Assembly (NCBI RefSeq): GCF_022402485.1
Contig: NZ_JAKRSA010000028.1
Location: 23,298 to 87,297 of the forward strand
Length of the DNA stretch: 64,000 nucleotides
Direction: 5' to 3'
Source: Phenylobacterium sp.
GTDB taxonomy: Bacteria; Pseudomonadota; Alphaproteobacteria; Caulobacterales; Caulobacteraceae
Below, in pieces: positions 27,376-37,245 of the stretch (position 1 is the stretch's first letter; each line of letters begins with the position of its first letter). Position numbers and translations under genes: made by a program. The notes under the pieces are model-generated. The model did not search any database. It saw only the letters and a list, made by a program, of their open reading frames with translations, and was not told the origin of the DNA.

Positions 27376-27452
27376 GCGAAAATCTTTCTAAATCAGAATA
27401 TTATACAAACTCTACCCGACGAGCGATGCGGGCTTGCTGCTGCGAGAACGCT

Positions 27453-28883
27453 CTAGAGGCTCGTGCCGCCGACGGTGAGGCCGGTGATTTTCAGGGACGG
27501 CTGGCCGACACCCACAGGAACGCTCTGGCCTGACTTGCCACAGACACCGACCCCGGGGTCAAAGTCGAAATCGTCGCCGACCATGGTCACCCGGGTCAGG
27601 GCCGAGGGACCGTCGCCGATCAGGGTTGCGCCCTTCACCGGCCGCGTCACCTTGCCGTCCTCGATCAGATAGGCCTCGGTGCACTGGAACACGAACTTGC
27701 CGTTGGTGATGTCCACCTGGCCGCCACCGAAATTGGCGCAATAGAGACCGCGCTTGGTGGCAGCGATCATCTCGGCCGGGGGGGTATTTCCCCCTTCCAT
27801 GGCGGTATTGGTCATGCGCGGCATGGGCATGTGGGCATAGGACTGGCGGCGACCATTGCCCGTGGCGGCCAGTCCCATCAGTCGGGCGCTCATCCGGTCA
27901 TGCATGTAACCTACCAGGATGCCGTCTTCGATCAGCACCGTGCGCTCGGTGGGGGTGCCCTCGTCATCGACGGTCAGCGAACCCCGGCGGCCGGGCAGGG
28001 CACCGTCGTCAAAGACTGTCACCCCGGGGGCCGCGACCCGCTGGCCGATCTTTCCGGAGAAGGCTGAGGTGCCCTTCCGGTTGAAATCGCCCTCCAGCCC
28101 ATGGCCGACGGCTTCGTGCAGCAGCACGCCGTTCCAGCCCGGGCCCAGGACCACATCCATCTCGCCGGCAGGGCAGGCCACGGCCTCAAGATTGACCAGG
28201 GCCTGACGCAGGGCTTCCTCGCCCTGATCGCGCCAGGATTGCGGATTGATCCAAGCCTCGTAGCCAGCCCGGCCTCCGGCCCCGGAGAACCCGGCCTCCC
28301 GGCGACCATCTTTCTCCACAGTCACCTGGATGTTGATGCGTGACAGGGGGCGGACATCGCGGATCAGCCGGCCATCGGCCCGCAGGATCTCGACGATACG
28401 CCGTTCGCCGGTGAGGCTGGCCATCACCTGCACCACCCGAGGGTCCCGCGCCCGCGCCCAGGCGTCGATCTCCTGCAGCAGGGCGACCTTGTCAGCGAAG
28501 TCCGGCGAGGCAAGGGGGTCATCATCCCCATAATGGCGGACATTGGTGGCCCGCGGCCCTTCGGCGGCGACCCCTTCATAGCCGCGCTTGGCCAGGGCGG
28601 CGGAGGCGGCGGCCCGTTTCAGGGCGGCCTCGGAGATTTCGCTGGAGTGCGCATAGCCGGCGGTCTCGCCGGCCACGACCCGCAGACCAAAGCCTTCGGT
28701 CGAATCATAGGCCGCCGATTTCAGGCGACCGTCGTCGAACAGAAAGGATTCGCTCTCTGAGCGTTCGGCGAAGATTTCCCCATCGTCGGCACCGGCCAGG
28801 GCCTCCCCAAGAATCTCGCGGGCCCGCTCAGGGGCGACGCCGCAGGAGTCGAGGATGGAGGGCGCGGAAATATGGGCGTTCAT
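27453..28883 (-). CDS. tldD: TldD metalloprotease subunit
   Basis: A 476-residue zinc metalloprotease subunit (U62 family), partner of PmbA/TldE encoded at 2053-3393. The catalytic motif is LHEAVGHGLEGD (HExxxH) near residue 260, and the C-terminal zinc-site Cys lies in PGVGVCGKSGQSVPVGVGQP. In E. coli TldD/TldE degrade unfolded CcdA and trim peptide antibiotics. The start at 28883 is preceded by gaaggatcaccg; upstream frame to 29252 would run across the ctaC promoter region and is not used. No peptide precursor gene is near. Confidence 0.92.
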   Translation of the reverse strand: MNAHISAPSILDSCGVAPERAREILGEALAGADDGEIFAERSESESFLFDDGRLKSAAYDSTEGFGLRVVAGETAGYAHSSEISEAALKRAAASAALAKRGYEGVAAEGPRATNVRHYGDDDPLASPDFADKVALLQEIDAWARARDPRVVQVMASLTGERRIVEILRADGRLIRDVRPLSRINIQVTVEKDGRREAGFSGAGGRAGYEAWINPQSWRDQGEEALRQALVNLEAVACPAGEMDVVLGPGWNGVLLHEAVGHGLEGDFNRKGTSAFSGKIGQRVAAPGVTVFDDGALPGRRGSLTVDDEGTPTERTVLIEDGILVGYMHDRMSARLMGLAATGNGRRQSYAHMPMPRMTNTAMEGGNTPPAEMIAATKRGLYCANFGGGQVDITNGKFVFQCTEAYLIEDGKVTRPVKGATLIGDGPSALTRVTMVGDDFDFDPGVGVCGKSGQSVPVGVGQPSLKITGLTVGGTSL

Positions 28884-29194
28884 CGGTGATCCTTCGGCGG
28901 GCGACGGGCCAGTTTCACAAGACATAGGGACTTCCAGGGCCGCCGTCACGGGGGCGACCTTTTCACGGGGTTTTGATGAGGTTTTGGAGTGCGTCACTTG
29001 GTCCGTCATCGTCAGTTTTGTGTCCCACCCCTTGAAGCTGGCTATCGCCTTGGCAATTTGGGGGAGAGCGCGTATGCACGCGCCTTGAGGGCCTGGCGGC
29101 GGACGCCTTTTTCGCTGCGTAAGCCTCGTTTCAGTCGCGGATCGGCCAAGGGTGATGTCCCGGACGCCGAAACCGCCAAAGAGACCGAGGGGAT
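28884..29194 (+). promoter_or_regulatory. Divergent gap between tldD and the cytochrome oxidase operon
   Basis: 311 bases without a convincing gene. A weak promoter-like pair is TTGAAG (29032-29037) and AATTTG (29055-29060). GCGCGT-atgc-ACGCGC (29068-29083) forms a six-pair inverted repeat further downstream. The ctaC start has gaggggat just upstream. No riboswitch or small RNA is evident to me. Confidence 0.35.
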
Positions 29195-30163
29195 ATGAAG
29201 TCGAGTTTGCAGGGGATGCGGACGTTGGCGGCTGGGACCGCGGCGGGCGCAATGACGGCGTTCTGGGGTGTTCAGGCCCTCGCCCAGGACCTGATGGGCC
29301 AGCCCACGCCTAAGGGGATCGGGCTTCAGCCGGCAGCTGCGCCGCTGAAGCATGATGCGATCTGGTTCCACGATGTGATCCTGATGCCGATCATCACGAT
29401 CATTACCTTGTTCGTGGCCGCGCTGCTGATCTGGGTCATCGTGCGCTACAACGCCCGCGCCAACCCCGTGCCGGCGAAATTCAGCCACAACACCACCATT
29501 GAGGTCATCTGGACCCTGGTCCCGGTGCTGATCCTGGTGTTCATCTCCATCTTCTCGTTCCGGCTTCTGTTTGCCTATCACGACATGCCGCGCCCGGACC
29601 TGACGGTGAAGGCCGTGGGCTATCAGTGGTACTGGGGGTACGAGTACCCCGACCACGAGGTTGGCGAATTCATCTCCAATATGCTGCCCGAGGAAGACGC
29701 CCGTGCCGCTGGCGTGCCCTATCTCCTGGCGGCCAACGAGCCCATGGTGGTTCCGGTCGGCAAGACAGTCCGCGTGCTGGTCACTGCCGCCGACGTCATC
29801 CACTCCTTCGCCATGCCGGCCTTCGGCCTGAAGACCGACGCCATTCCCGGCCGTGTGAACGAGACCTGGTTCACCGCCGAGAAGGAAGGCATCTATTACG
29901 GTCAGTGCTCCGAACTGTGCGGCGCTGATCACGCCTATATGCCCATCGAGATCCGGGTGGTGAGCCAGGCCGAATTCGACGCCTGGATCGCCAGCAAGGG
30001 CGGCAATCCCGCCGGCCTCGCGGCCGCTGCCGCCGCTGACGCTGCGGCCCCGGCCGTGGAGGCGGCTGCCGCCGATGCCGCGACCACCGAAGGTGAAACC
30101 CAAGACGCGGCTGCTACGCCGCCTGAGTCCGCTGCGCCTGTGGCCGCAGCGGCCGCGAACTGA
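29195..30163 (+). CDS. ctaC: Cytochrome c oxidase subunit II
   Basis: A 322-residue subunit II of the aa3 terminal oxidase, which takes electrons from cytochrome c through CuA. It has an N-terminal signal (cleavage near ALAQD), two transmembrane helices near 65-90 and 110-130, the aromatic electron entry region YQWYWGYEYP near 144 and the CuA ligands HSFAMPAFG and CSELCGADHAYM. After residue 268 comes a 54-residue tail rich in Ala (about half Ala with Glu, Thr and Pro) that is not needed for CuA binding and is probably disordered. First gene of the oxidase operon, 16 bases ahead of ctaD. Confidence 0.95.
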   Translation: MKSSLQGMRTLAAGTAAGAMTAFWGVQALAQDLMGQPTPKGIGLQPAAAPLKHDAIWFHDVILMPIITIITLFVAALLIWVIVRYNARANPVPAKFSHNTTIEVIWTLVPVLILVFISIFSFRLLFAYHDMPRPDLTVKAVGYQWYWGYEYPDHEVGEFISNMLPEEDARAAGVPYLLAANEPMVVPVGKTVRVLVTAADVIHSFAMPAFGLKTDAIPGRVNETWFTAEKEGIYYGQCSELCGADHAYMPIEIRVVSQAEFDAWIASKGGNPAGLAAAAAADAAAPAVEAAAADAATTEGETQDAAATPPESAAPVAAAAAN

Positions 30164-30173
30164 CCAGGGGTAG

Positions 30174-31835
<1,662 letters not shown>

Positions 31836-31855
31836 ACGGCCAGCTCGACGGCTGG

Positions 31856-31888
31856 GGGGCGCGGCTCGGTCACACCGAACCGCGCCCC
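31856..31888 (+). terminator. Strong intercistronic hairpin after ctaD
   Basis: GGGGCGCGG-C-TCGGT, loop CAC, ACCGA-A-CCGCGCCCC: fourteen pairs with one mismatch. No U tract follows (TTCGCAAATC), so it is more likely an mRNA-stabilising or partial termination structure that keeps ctaC-ctaD transcript above the assembly genes. Confidence 0.6.
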
Positions 31889-31924
31889 TTCGCAAATCTG
31901 GCGGGTCCCTTTTGGAGTAAGTCT

Positions 31925-32914
31925 TTGGCGACCATGACGAGCGCCATCACCGCTACATCAGACACCCCGGCCCGCTGGCAGGACTACCTGCAGCTGCTCA
32001 AGCCCCGGGTTATGTCCCTGGTGGTGTTTACCGGAGCAACAGGGCTGGTCTGTGCCCAGGCACCGATCCATCCCCTGCTGGGCGCGGTGGCAATCCTGTG
32101 TATTGCGGTGGGCGCCGGCGCGTCCGGCGCGCTGAACATGTGGTATGACGCCGACATTGACGCCCAGATGCGCCGGACCCGGGGGCGACCCGTGCCTGCC
32201 GGTCGCATCAAGGGGGCCGAGGCCCTGTCGATGGGGCTTATCCTTTCGCTTCTGTCTGTGATGTTCATGGGGGTAGCGGTCAGCTGGTTGGCCGCCGGCC
32301 TGCTGGCTTTCACCATCTTCTTCTACGCCGTCGTCTATACCATGTGGCTGAAGCGCTGGACGGCGCAGAACATCGTCATCGGCGGACTGGCGGGTGCCCT
32401 GCCGCCCGTGATCGGCTGGGCCGCGGCCGCCGGCGAGGTTCCCCTCAATGCCTGGCTGCTCTGCGCCATTATCTTCATGTGGACCCCGGCGCATTTCTGG
32501 GCCTTGGCGCTCTACAGCAGCGAAGATTACGAAAAGGCCGGGGTTCCGATGATGCCGGTGGTGGCGGGTGCCGCCTCCACACGGCGGCAAATCTTCATCT
32601 ACAGCCTGCTGTTTGTCCCGATCTGCCTGATGCCAGCTTTCACGGGTCTCGGCGGGGTCGGATACCTTTCCGTGGCCGCTTCGGGCGGCCTGATCTTCCT
32701 GGTCTTGGCCTGGCGGGTCATGCGCAGCCGGGCCGGAGACAGTGCCGACCCCCGGCTGGACGGGCGGCTCTACGATGTCCGGGCCGGGGCCAAGGATGCG
32801 CGGAACCTGTTTGCCTTCTCGATCCTCTACCTCACCCTGATCTTCGCCACCCTGCTGGTGGAAGCGGTGATGGGGCTGCCGGCCTTCCTCAACCTTATGC
32901 CTGGAGCGGCCTGA
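31925..32914 (+). CDS. ctaB: Protoheme IX farnesyltransferase (heme O synthase)
   Basis: A 329-residue UbiA-superfamily membrane enzyme that adds farnesyl to protoheme IX, giving heme O, precursor of heme a for the oxidase. The Asp-rich motif is [20 protein letters not shown] near residue 75, and [14 protein letters not shown] near 185 is typical of CtaB. I take the TTG at 31925 because ggag lies seven bases upstream; the ATG at 31934 is too far from that site. The stop overlaps the next start (TGATG). Confidence 0.95.
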   Translation: MATMTSAITATSDTPARWQDYLQLLKPRVMSLVVFTGATGLVCAQAPIHPLLGAVAILCIAVGAGASGALNMWYDADIDAQMRRTRGRPVPAGRIKGAEALSMGLILSLLSVMFMGVAVSWLAAGLLAFTIFFYAVVYTMWLKRWTAQNIVIGGLAGALPPVIGWAAAAGEVPLNAWLLCAIIFMWTPAHFWALALYSSEDYEKAGVPMMPVVAGAASTRRQIFIYSLLFVPICLMPAFTGLGGVGYLSVAASGGLIFLVLAWRVMRSRAGDSADPRLDGRLYDVRAGAKDARNLFAFSILYLTLIFATLLVEAVMGLPAFLNLMPGAA

Positions 32915-33105
32915 TGAGCGAACCTGACGCACCGCAAGATGTGCCGGCCAAGCCCCCCTCGAACCCGCCGCAGCAAGACCCCATCTTCAAGGCCCGCCGG
33001 GGGCGCAACATCGCCATCGCCCTGGGCCTGATCACCTTCGCTATTCTCGTCTTCCTCGTGACCGTTGTTAGATTGGGAGCCAATGTCCTCGATAGACCTC
33101 TCTGA
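32914..33105 (+). CDS. Small single-helix membrane protein between ctaB and ctaG (CoxF-like)
   Basis: A 63-residue protein with a Pro-rich polar N-terminus (about 30 residues, PAKPPSNPPQQDPIFKARRG) and one transmembrane helix IAIALGLITFAILVFLVTVV. Small proteins in this position, between ctaB and ctaG, occur in many alphaproteobacterial oxidase operons and are sometimes named CoxF. A role in oxidase assembly is inferred from position only. It starts inside the ctaB stop and overlaps ctaG by 23 bases. Confidence 0.8.
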   Translation: MSEPDAPQDVPAKPPSNPPQQDPIFKARRGRNIAIALGLITFAILVFLVTVVRLGANVLDRPL

Positions 33106-33715
33106 CCCGCAGCGCCCGACCCCTGAAGCCGCTCGGCGTAACCTGCGCCTGGGGCTGATCTGTACGGGTGTCTTTGTTGGGATGATCGGCCTGGCCTACG
33201 CCTCGGTGCCCCTGTACCGGGCCTTCTGCCAGGTAACAGGGTTCGGCGGCACAGTAAGCCAGGCTGAGTCCGCCCCGACCACCATCCTGAATCAGACCCT
33301 GAACATCCGTTTCGACACCAATGTCCGGAACCTGCCCTGGTCCTTTGAGTCGCAGGATGTGGCTCAGACCCTGAAGATCGGCGAGACCGGTCTCGCCTTC
33401 TTCGAAGTGACCAACAACAGTTCGGTCCCGATGACGGGCCGCGCCGTCTACAATGTGGTCCCGGCCGCTGCGGGGGCCTACTTCCGCAAGCTCGAGTGCT
33501 TCTGCTTCAACGATCAGACGATTGGCCCCGGGGAGACGATCAAGTTCCCCATGGTCTACTTCGTCGATCCGGAATACGCGGAGGACTTTGAGACGAAAAA
33601 CAAGGCCGAGATCACCCTGTCCTACACCTACTTCCCATCCAATGAGGATGGCGCTGTAGGCCCGCTGGCTGACGCATCGGGCAAGACTGCGTCTTCCCCC
33701 CTTGGCGGATCGTAA
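33083..33715 (+). CDS. ctaG: Cytochrome c oxidase assembly protein CtaG (Cox11)
   Basis: A 210-residue copper chaperone that delivers copper to CuB of subunit I. One N-terminal membrane anchor (GLICTGVFVGMIGLAYASV) is followed by a periplasmic immunoglobulin-like domain. The copper-binding CFCF motif is in LECFCFNDQTIGPGE near residue 138, and YRAFCQVTGFGGT near 43 is a further family mark with the conserved Cys. ATG at 33083 lies only three bases after ggag, and the reading frame overlaps the preceding small gene, suggesting coupled translation. Confidence 0.95.
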   Translation: MSSIDLSDPQRPTPEAARRNLRLGLICTGVFVGMIGLAYASVPLYRAFCQVTGFGGTVSQAESAPTTILNQTLNIRFDTNVRNLPWSFESQDVAQTLKIGETGLAFFEVTNNSSVPMTGRAVYNVVPAAAGAYFRKLECFCFNDQTIGPGETIKFPMVYFVDPEYAEDFETKNKAEITLSYTYFPSNEDGAVGPLADASGKTASSPLGGS

Positions 33716-33744
33716 GGGCCGGGGCTATAGCACCAACACGACCA

Positions 33745-33776
33745 CCGCTGACGGACGCGATCCGACCCGTCGGCGG
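33745..33776 (+). terminator. Intercistronic hairpin between ctaG and ctaE
   Basis: CCGCTGACGG (33745-33754) and CCGTCGGCGG (33767-33776) form ten pairs including one G-U, with a 12-base loop, then GACGATATTTT. This may be a weak terminator or a stability element. Confidence 0.45.
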
Positions 33777-33804
33777 GACGATATTTTGAGGGGTTAGGAC
33801 CGAT

Positions 33805-34677
33805 ATGGCCCAATCAGGCGTCAAGCACGACTATCACCTAGTCAATCCGAGCCCGTGGCCCCTGGTGGCCTCGGTGGGCGCTACCGTCATGGCCGTCGGC
33901 CTTGTGATGTGGATGAAGGGCCTTTTCGGGCTGCCGGAAGGCACCTGGTGGCTGTTCGCCGTCGGCCTCACCCTGGTGCTGATCACCATGGCCGCCTGGT
34001 GGATCGACGTGACCAAGGAAGCCCATGCCGGCGACCACACCCCCGTGGTCAATCTCGGCCTGCGCTACGGCATGATCCTGTTCATCGCTTCGGAAGTGAT
34101 GTTCTTCGTCGCCTGGTTCTGGATCTTCTTCGAAATGGCCCTCTTCCATGAGGCCCGCACCCTTTCGAATATCGAAGAGGTCCGCCTGGCGTGGGCGACC
34201 TGGCCGCCCCAGGGCATCGAGACCATTCCCGCCTGGAACCTGCCCCTGGTGAACACCCTGACCCTGCTGCTGTCGGGCACCACGGTGACCTGGGCCCACC
34301 ATGCCCTGCAGCAGGGCGATCGCAAGGGCGCTCAGTTCGCCCTCATCCTGACGATCATCCTCGGCGTCTTCTTCAGCGCCATCCAGGCCTACGAGTACTA
34401 CCACATCCTGTCGCACGACTATTTCTACAACGATGCGGCGATGAACTCGGGTCTGTATGGGTCCTCGTTCTTCATGGCCACGGGTTTCCACGGCTTCCAC
34501 GTTCTGGTGGGGACGATCTTCCTCGCGGTCTGTCTCATGCGCCTGATGCGTGGGGCCTTTACGCCGCAGAAGCACTTCGGCTTCGAAGCGGCCGCTTGGT
34601 ACTGGCACTTCGTCGACGTGGTCTGGCTGTTCCTCTTCGCCTTCATCTACGTGGTGTTTGGCGGGGCGGGGCACTAG
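33805..34677 (+). CDS. ctaE: Cytochrome c oxidase subunit III
   Basis: A 290-residue subunit III with seven membrane helices. Family segments are HDYHLVNPSPWPL at the N-terminus, RYGMILFIASEVMFFVAWFW near 85 (conserved Glu in the third helix), GTTVTWAHHAL near 165, and the C-terminal FHGFHVLVGTIFL and WHFVDVVWLFLFAFIY. It does not bind redox centres but stabilises subunit I and binds lipid. Ribosome-binding site is aggaccgat. Confidence 0.96.
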   Translation: MAQSGVKHDYHLVNPSPWPLVASVGATVMAVGLVMWMKGLFGLPEGTWWLFAVGLTLVLITMAAWWIDVTKEAHAGDHTPVVNLGLRYGMILFIASEVMFFVAWFWIFFEMALFHEARTLSNIEEVRLAWATWPPQGIETIPAWNLPLVNTLTLLLSGTTVTWAHHALQQGDRKGAQFALILTIILGVFFSAIQAYEYYHILSHDYFYNDAAMNSGLYGSSFFMATGFHGFHVLVGTIFLAVCLMRLMRGAFTPQKHFGFEAAAWYWHFVDVVWLFLFAFIYVVFGGAGH

Positions 34678-34686
34678 GTCGATGAC

Positions 34687-34759
34687 GAGCCAGGGCTTCT
34701 GCTGGCTCACCCTGTCATCTTCCTGCGCGGGTGAGGGTCCATCCCCAGACCCGCGCAGG
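34687..34759 (+). terminator. Two hairpins between ctaE and the DUF983 gene
   Basis: The first is GAGCCAG/CTGGCTC (34687-34708, seven pairs, eight-base loop). The second is CCTGCGCGGGT/ACCCGCGCAGG (34722-34759, eleven perfect pairs, 16-base loop), ending eight bases before the DUF983 ATG. No U tract follows. Together with the structures at 31856 and 33745 they punctuate the operon. Confidence 0.5.
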
Positions 34760-34767
34760 TTCTGACC

Positions 34768-35127
34768 ATGTCAATCCAGCGCCACTTGGCCCATGGCGTG
34801 ATGGGGCGATGCCCAAACTGCGGCCAGGGGCCGCTGTTCGTGGGCTTCCTGAAGGTGGCCCCCGCCTGTTCTGCCTGCGGCCAGGACCTTGCCAGGGCTG
34901 ATTCCGGTGATGGCCCCGCGGTCTTCGTGATCCTGATCGCCGGATTTCTGGTGGCCTTTGCCGCCCTCTATGTGGAACTGGCCTTCAGGCCACCCATCTG
35001 GCTCCACCTCGCCCTGTGGATGCCCCTCACCGTGGTCGTCTCCTTGGGGCTGCTGCGTCCCCTCAAGGGCCTCATGCTGGCCGCACAGTTCGCCAACCGC
35101 GCAGCGGAGGCCCGATCTGATGACTGA
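34768..35127 (+). CDS. DUF983 family zinc-ribbon membrane protein
   Basis: A 119-residue protein with a CxxC-x(n)-CxxC pair (CPNCGQGPLF and CSACGQD), suggesting a small metal-binding ribbon, followed by two transmembrane helices (VFVILIAGFLVAFAALYVEL and HLALWMPLTVVVSLGLL). DUF983 proteins usually sit in oxidase operons between ctaE and surf1, as here, and are presumed assembly factors. It overlaps the SURF1 start by eight bases. Confidence 0.88.
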   Translation: MSIQRHLAHGVMGRCPNCGQGPLFVGFLKVAPACSACGQDLARADSGDGPAVFVILIAGFLVAFAALYVELAFRPPIWLHLALWMPLTVVVSLGLLRPLKGLMLAAQFANRAAEARSDD

Positions 35128-35851
35128 TACCCGGCGTCTGCGAAACGTCCCCATTGGCCTAACCCTGGCGACGCTTGTCTCGCTCGCCATCCTGATCGCC
35201 CTGGGGATGTGGCAACTGGAGCGCCTGGCCTGGAAATCCGAACTGCTGGCCCAGATCGCGAGCCGGGCCGAGGCCCCACCCCGTCCGGCCGGTGAAATCC
35301 TGGACCTTGCCGCCTCCGGGGAAGATCTCGGCTTCTATCGGGTCAGTCTGACCTGCCCGGGCCTGGATACCGCACCCTTCATCCAGCTCTACGCCATCAA
35401 GGATGGTCAGGCAGGCCAGCGGCTGATCTCCGCATGTCCTGTGGCCGGCGGCGGCTATGAGACCCTGCTGGTGGATCGCGGCTTCGTCCCTGACACGGTC
35501 ACCGAGCGTCCGGTGGTTTCCCCAGGGGGAGAGCGCCAAGTGGCGGTAACGGGTCTTCTGCGGAATCCTGATCCCGCCAATTTCGTCACCCCTGAGAATC
35601 GCCCCGACGCCAATGTCTGGTACTCCCGTGACGTGGCGCTGATGGCGAGCACCCTGGGCGTCCAGGCCCCGGCCCCGGTGTTCCTCCTGGCGGAAACACC
35701 GACCAATCCGGAGTTCCCGGCCCTGGAGCCGACGCCGCTGCCCGGGGAGATCGCCAACCGCCATCTGGAATATGCCCTGACCTGGTTCGGCCTTGCCGGC
35801 GCCTTGCTCGCCGTCTATGCCGCCGTGCTCTGGCGCAGATGGAAAACGTGA
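35120..35851 (+). CDS. SURF1 family cytochrome oxidase assembly protein
   Basis: A 243-residue membrane protein with two helices, one at the N-terminus (VPIGLTLATLVSLAILIALG) and one at the C-terminus (YALTWFGLAGALLAVYAAVL), and a periplasmic domain between them. Family marks are MWQLERLAWKSELL after the first helix, LLVDRGFVP near 115 and NRHLEYALTWFGLA near the end. SURF1 helps insert heme a into subunit I. It overlaps DUF983 at its start and thrC at its stop (TGATG), so the oxidase genes and thrC are tightly joined. Confidence 0.92.
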   Translation: MTDTRRLRNVPIGLTLATLVSLAILIALGMWQLERLAWKSELLAQIASRAEAPPRPAGEILDLAASGEDLGFYRVSLTCPGLDTAPFIQLYAIKDGQAGQRLISACPVAGGGYETLLVDRGFVPDTVTERPVVSPGGERQVAVTGLLRNPDPANFVTPENRPDANVWYSRDVALMASTLGVQAPAPVFLLAETPTNPEFPALEPTPLPGEIANRHLEYALTWFGLAGALLAVYAAVLWRRWKT

Positions 35852-37242
35852 TGCGGTATGTCTCCACCCGGGGTCAGGCCCCGGCGGTCGGTTTCGTCGA
35901 CGCGGTTCTGGCGGGGCTCGCTCCCGATGGCGGGCTTTATGTCCCCGAAACCTGGCCCAGCTTCACGACGGCTGAGATTGCGGCTTTTCGCGGCAAGCCC
36001 TACGCCCATGTGGCCGCCGAGGTCCTGGCCCGTTTTGCCGGCGATGAAATCCCCCGCGAGGCGGTGAACACCATGTGCGAAGAGGCCTATGCCACCTTCG
36101 CCCATGCGGCCGTGGTCCCGCTGGTTCAGATCAGCCCGGACGCCTTTGTGGCCGAGCTGTTCCATGGTCCCAGCCTGGCGTTCAAGGACGTGGCCATGCA
36201 GCTGCTGGCGCGGCTCTATGAGCACGTGCTGTCGGCCCAGAATCGCACCCAGACGATCCTCTGCGCCACGTCGGGCGATACCGGCGGGGCGGCGGTAGAA
36301 GCCTTCCGCGGCCGGGCCCATGTGCGGGTCTGTGCCCTGTTTCCGGAGGGCCGCATTTCTGAAGTGCAGCGGCGGTTCATGACCACGGCCGTGGAATCCA
36401 ACGTCCGCTGCGTGGCCGTTCAGGGCACCTTTGACGACTGCCAGGCCATCGTGAAGGCGGCGTTCCAGGATCAGAGCCTGCGCCAGGCGGTGGACCTGAC
36501 GGGGGTCAATTCGATCAATTTCGCCCGGATTGTCGCCCAGAGCGTCTATTACTTCACCACCGCCGTGGCGGTGGGCGCGCCGGAGCGGTCGGTCTCCTAT
36601 TGCGTGCCATCGGGCAATTTCGGGGACGCTTTCGCCGGCTATGTGGCCCACCGGATGGGCCTGCCCATTGCCAAGATCGTGGTGGCGACCAATTCAAACG
36701 ACATCCTGGCCCGGGCTTTCCAAGACGGGCGCTATGCCCGGGGCGAGGTCGCCGCGACCCTCAGCCCGGCCATGGACATTCAGTCGGCCTCGAACTTCGA
36801 ACGGCTTTATTTCGAGGCGGTGCGTCGGGAGTCGGTAGAGACCGCACGGGCGTTCGCCGCCTTCAATGAAGCTGGCCATATCGACATTCCCCCCCAGGCC
36901 CACGCCTATATGGCCGAGCTGTTCATCGGGGTGGCGGTGAGCGAGGATGAGACCCGGCGCACCATGCTGGTCACCCTCAATGAGACCGGCGAGCTGATTG
37001 ATCCCCATACGGCGGTGGGCGTGGCTGCGCTGCGGAAGGCAGGTGATCTCGCAGGACCGGTCATCGTGCTGTCGACCGCCCATGCGGCCAAGTTCCCGGA
37101 GGCCGTGACGGCGGCGACGGCGGTGACGCCGGATCTGCCGCGCTGGACCCAGAGCCTGGCTGACCGCCCCGAACGTTTCGAGCGTCTGCCCGCCGATTCC
37201 GAGGCCATCAAGGCCTGCGTCCGCGCGTTCGCCGAGACCTAG
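35851..37242 (+). CDS. thrC: Threonine synthase
   Basis: A 463-residue PLP enzyme that converts O-phosphohomoserine to threonine. The PLP lysine is in FHGPSLAFKDVAMQLLARLY near residue 105, with ATSGDTGGAAVEAFRG (phosphate-binding) near 145 and SGNFGDAFAGYVAHRMG near 255. The length fits the longer fungal/proteobacterial class of threonine synthase. I use the ATG at 35851 (MRYVSTRG is the common start of this class); an ATG four codons earlier (35839) is possible. Its position after surf1 is widely kept in alphaproteobacteria. Confidence 0.94.
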   Translation: MRYVSTRGQAPAVGFVDAVLAGLAPDGGLYVPETWPSFTTAEIAAFRGKPYAHVAAEVLARFAGDEIPREAVNTMCEEAYATFAHAAVVPLVQISPDAFVAELFHGPSLAFKDVAMQLLARLYEHVLSAQNRTQTILCATSGDTGGAAVEAFRGRAHVRVCALFPEGRISEVQRRFMTTAVESNVRCVAVQGTFDDCQAIVKAAFQDQSLRQAVDLTGVNSINFARIVAQSVYYFTTAVAVGAPERSVSYCVPSGNFGDAFAGYVAHRMGLPIAKIVVATNSNDILARAFQDGRYARGEVAATLSPAMDIQSASNFERLYFEAVRRESVETARAFAAFNEAGHIDIPPQAHAYMAELFIGVAVSEDETRRTMLVTLNETGELIDPHTAVGVAALRKAGDLAGPVIVLSTAHAAKFPEAVTAATAVTPDLPRWTQSLADRPERFERLPADSEAIKACVRAFAET

Positions 37243-37245
37243 GGC

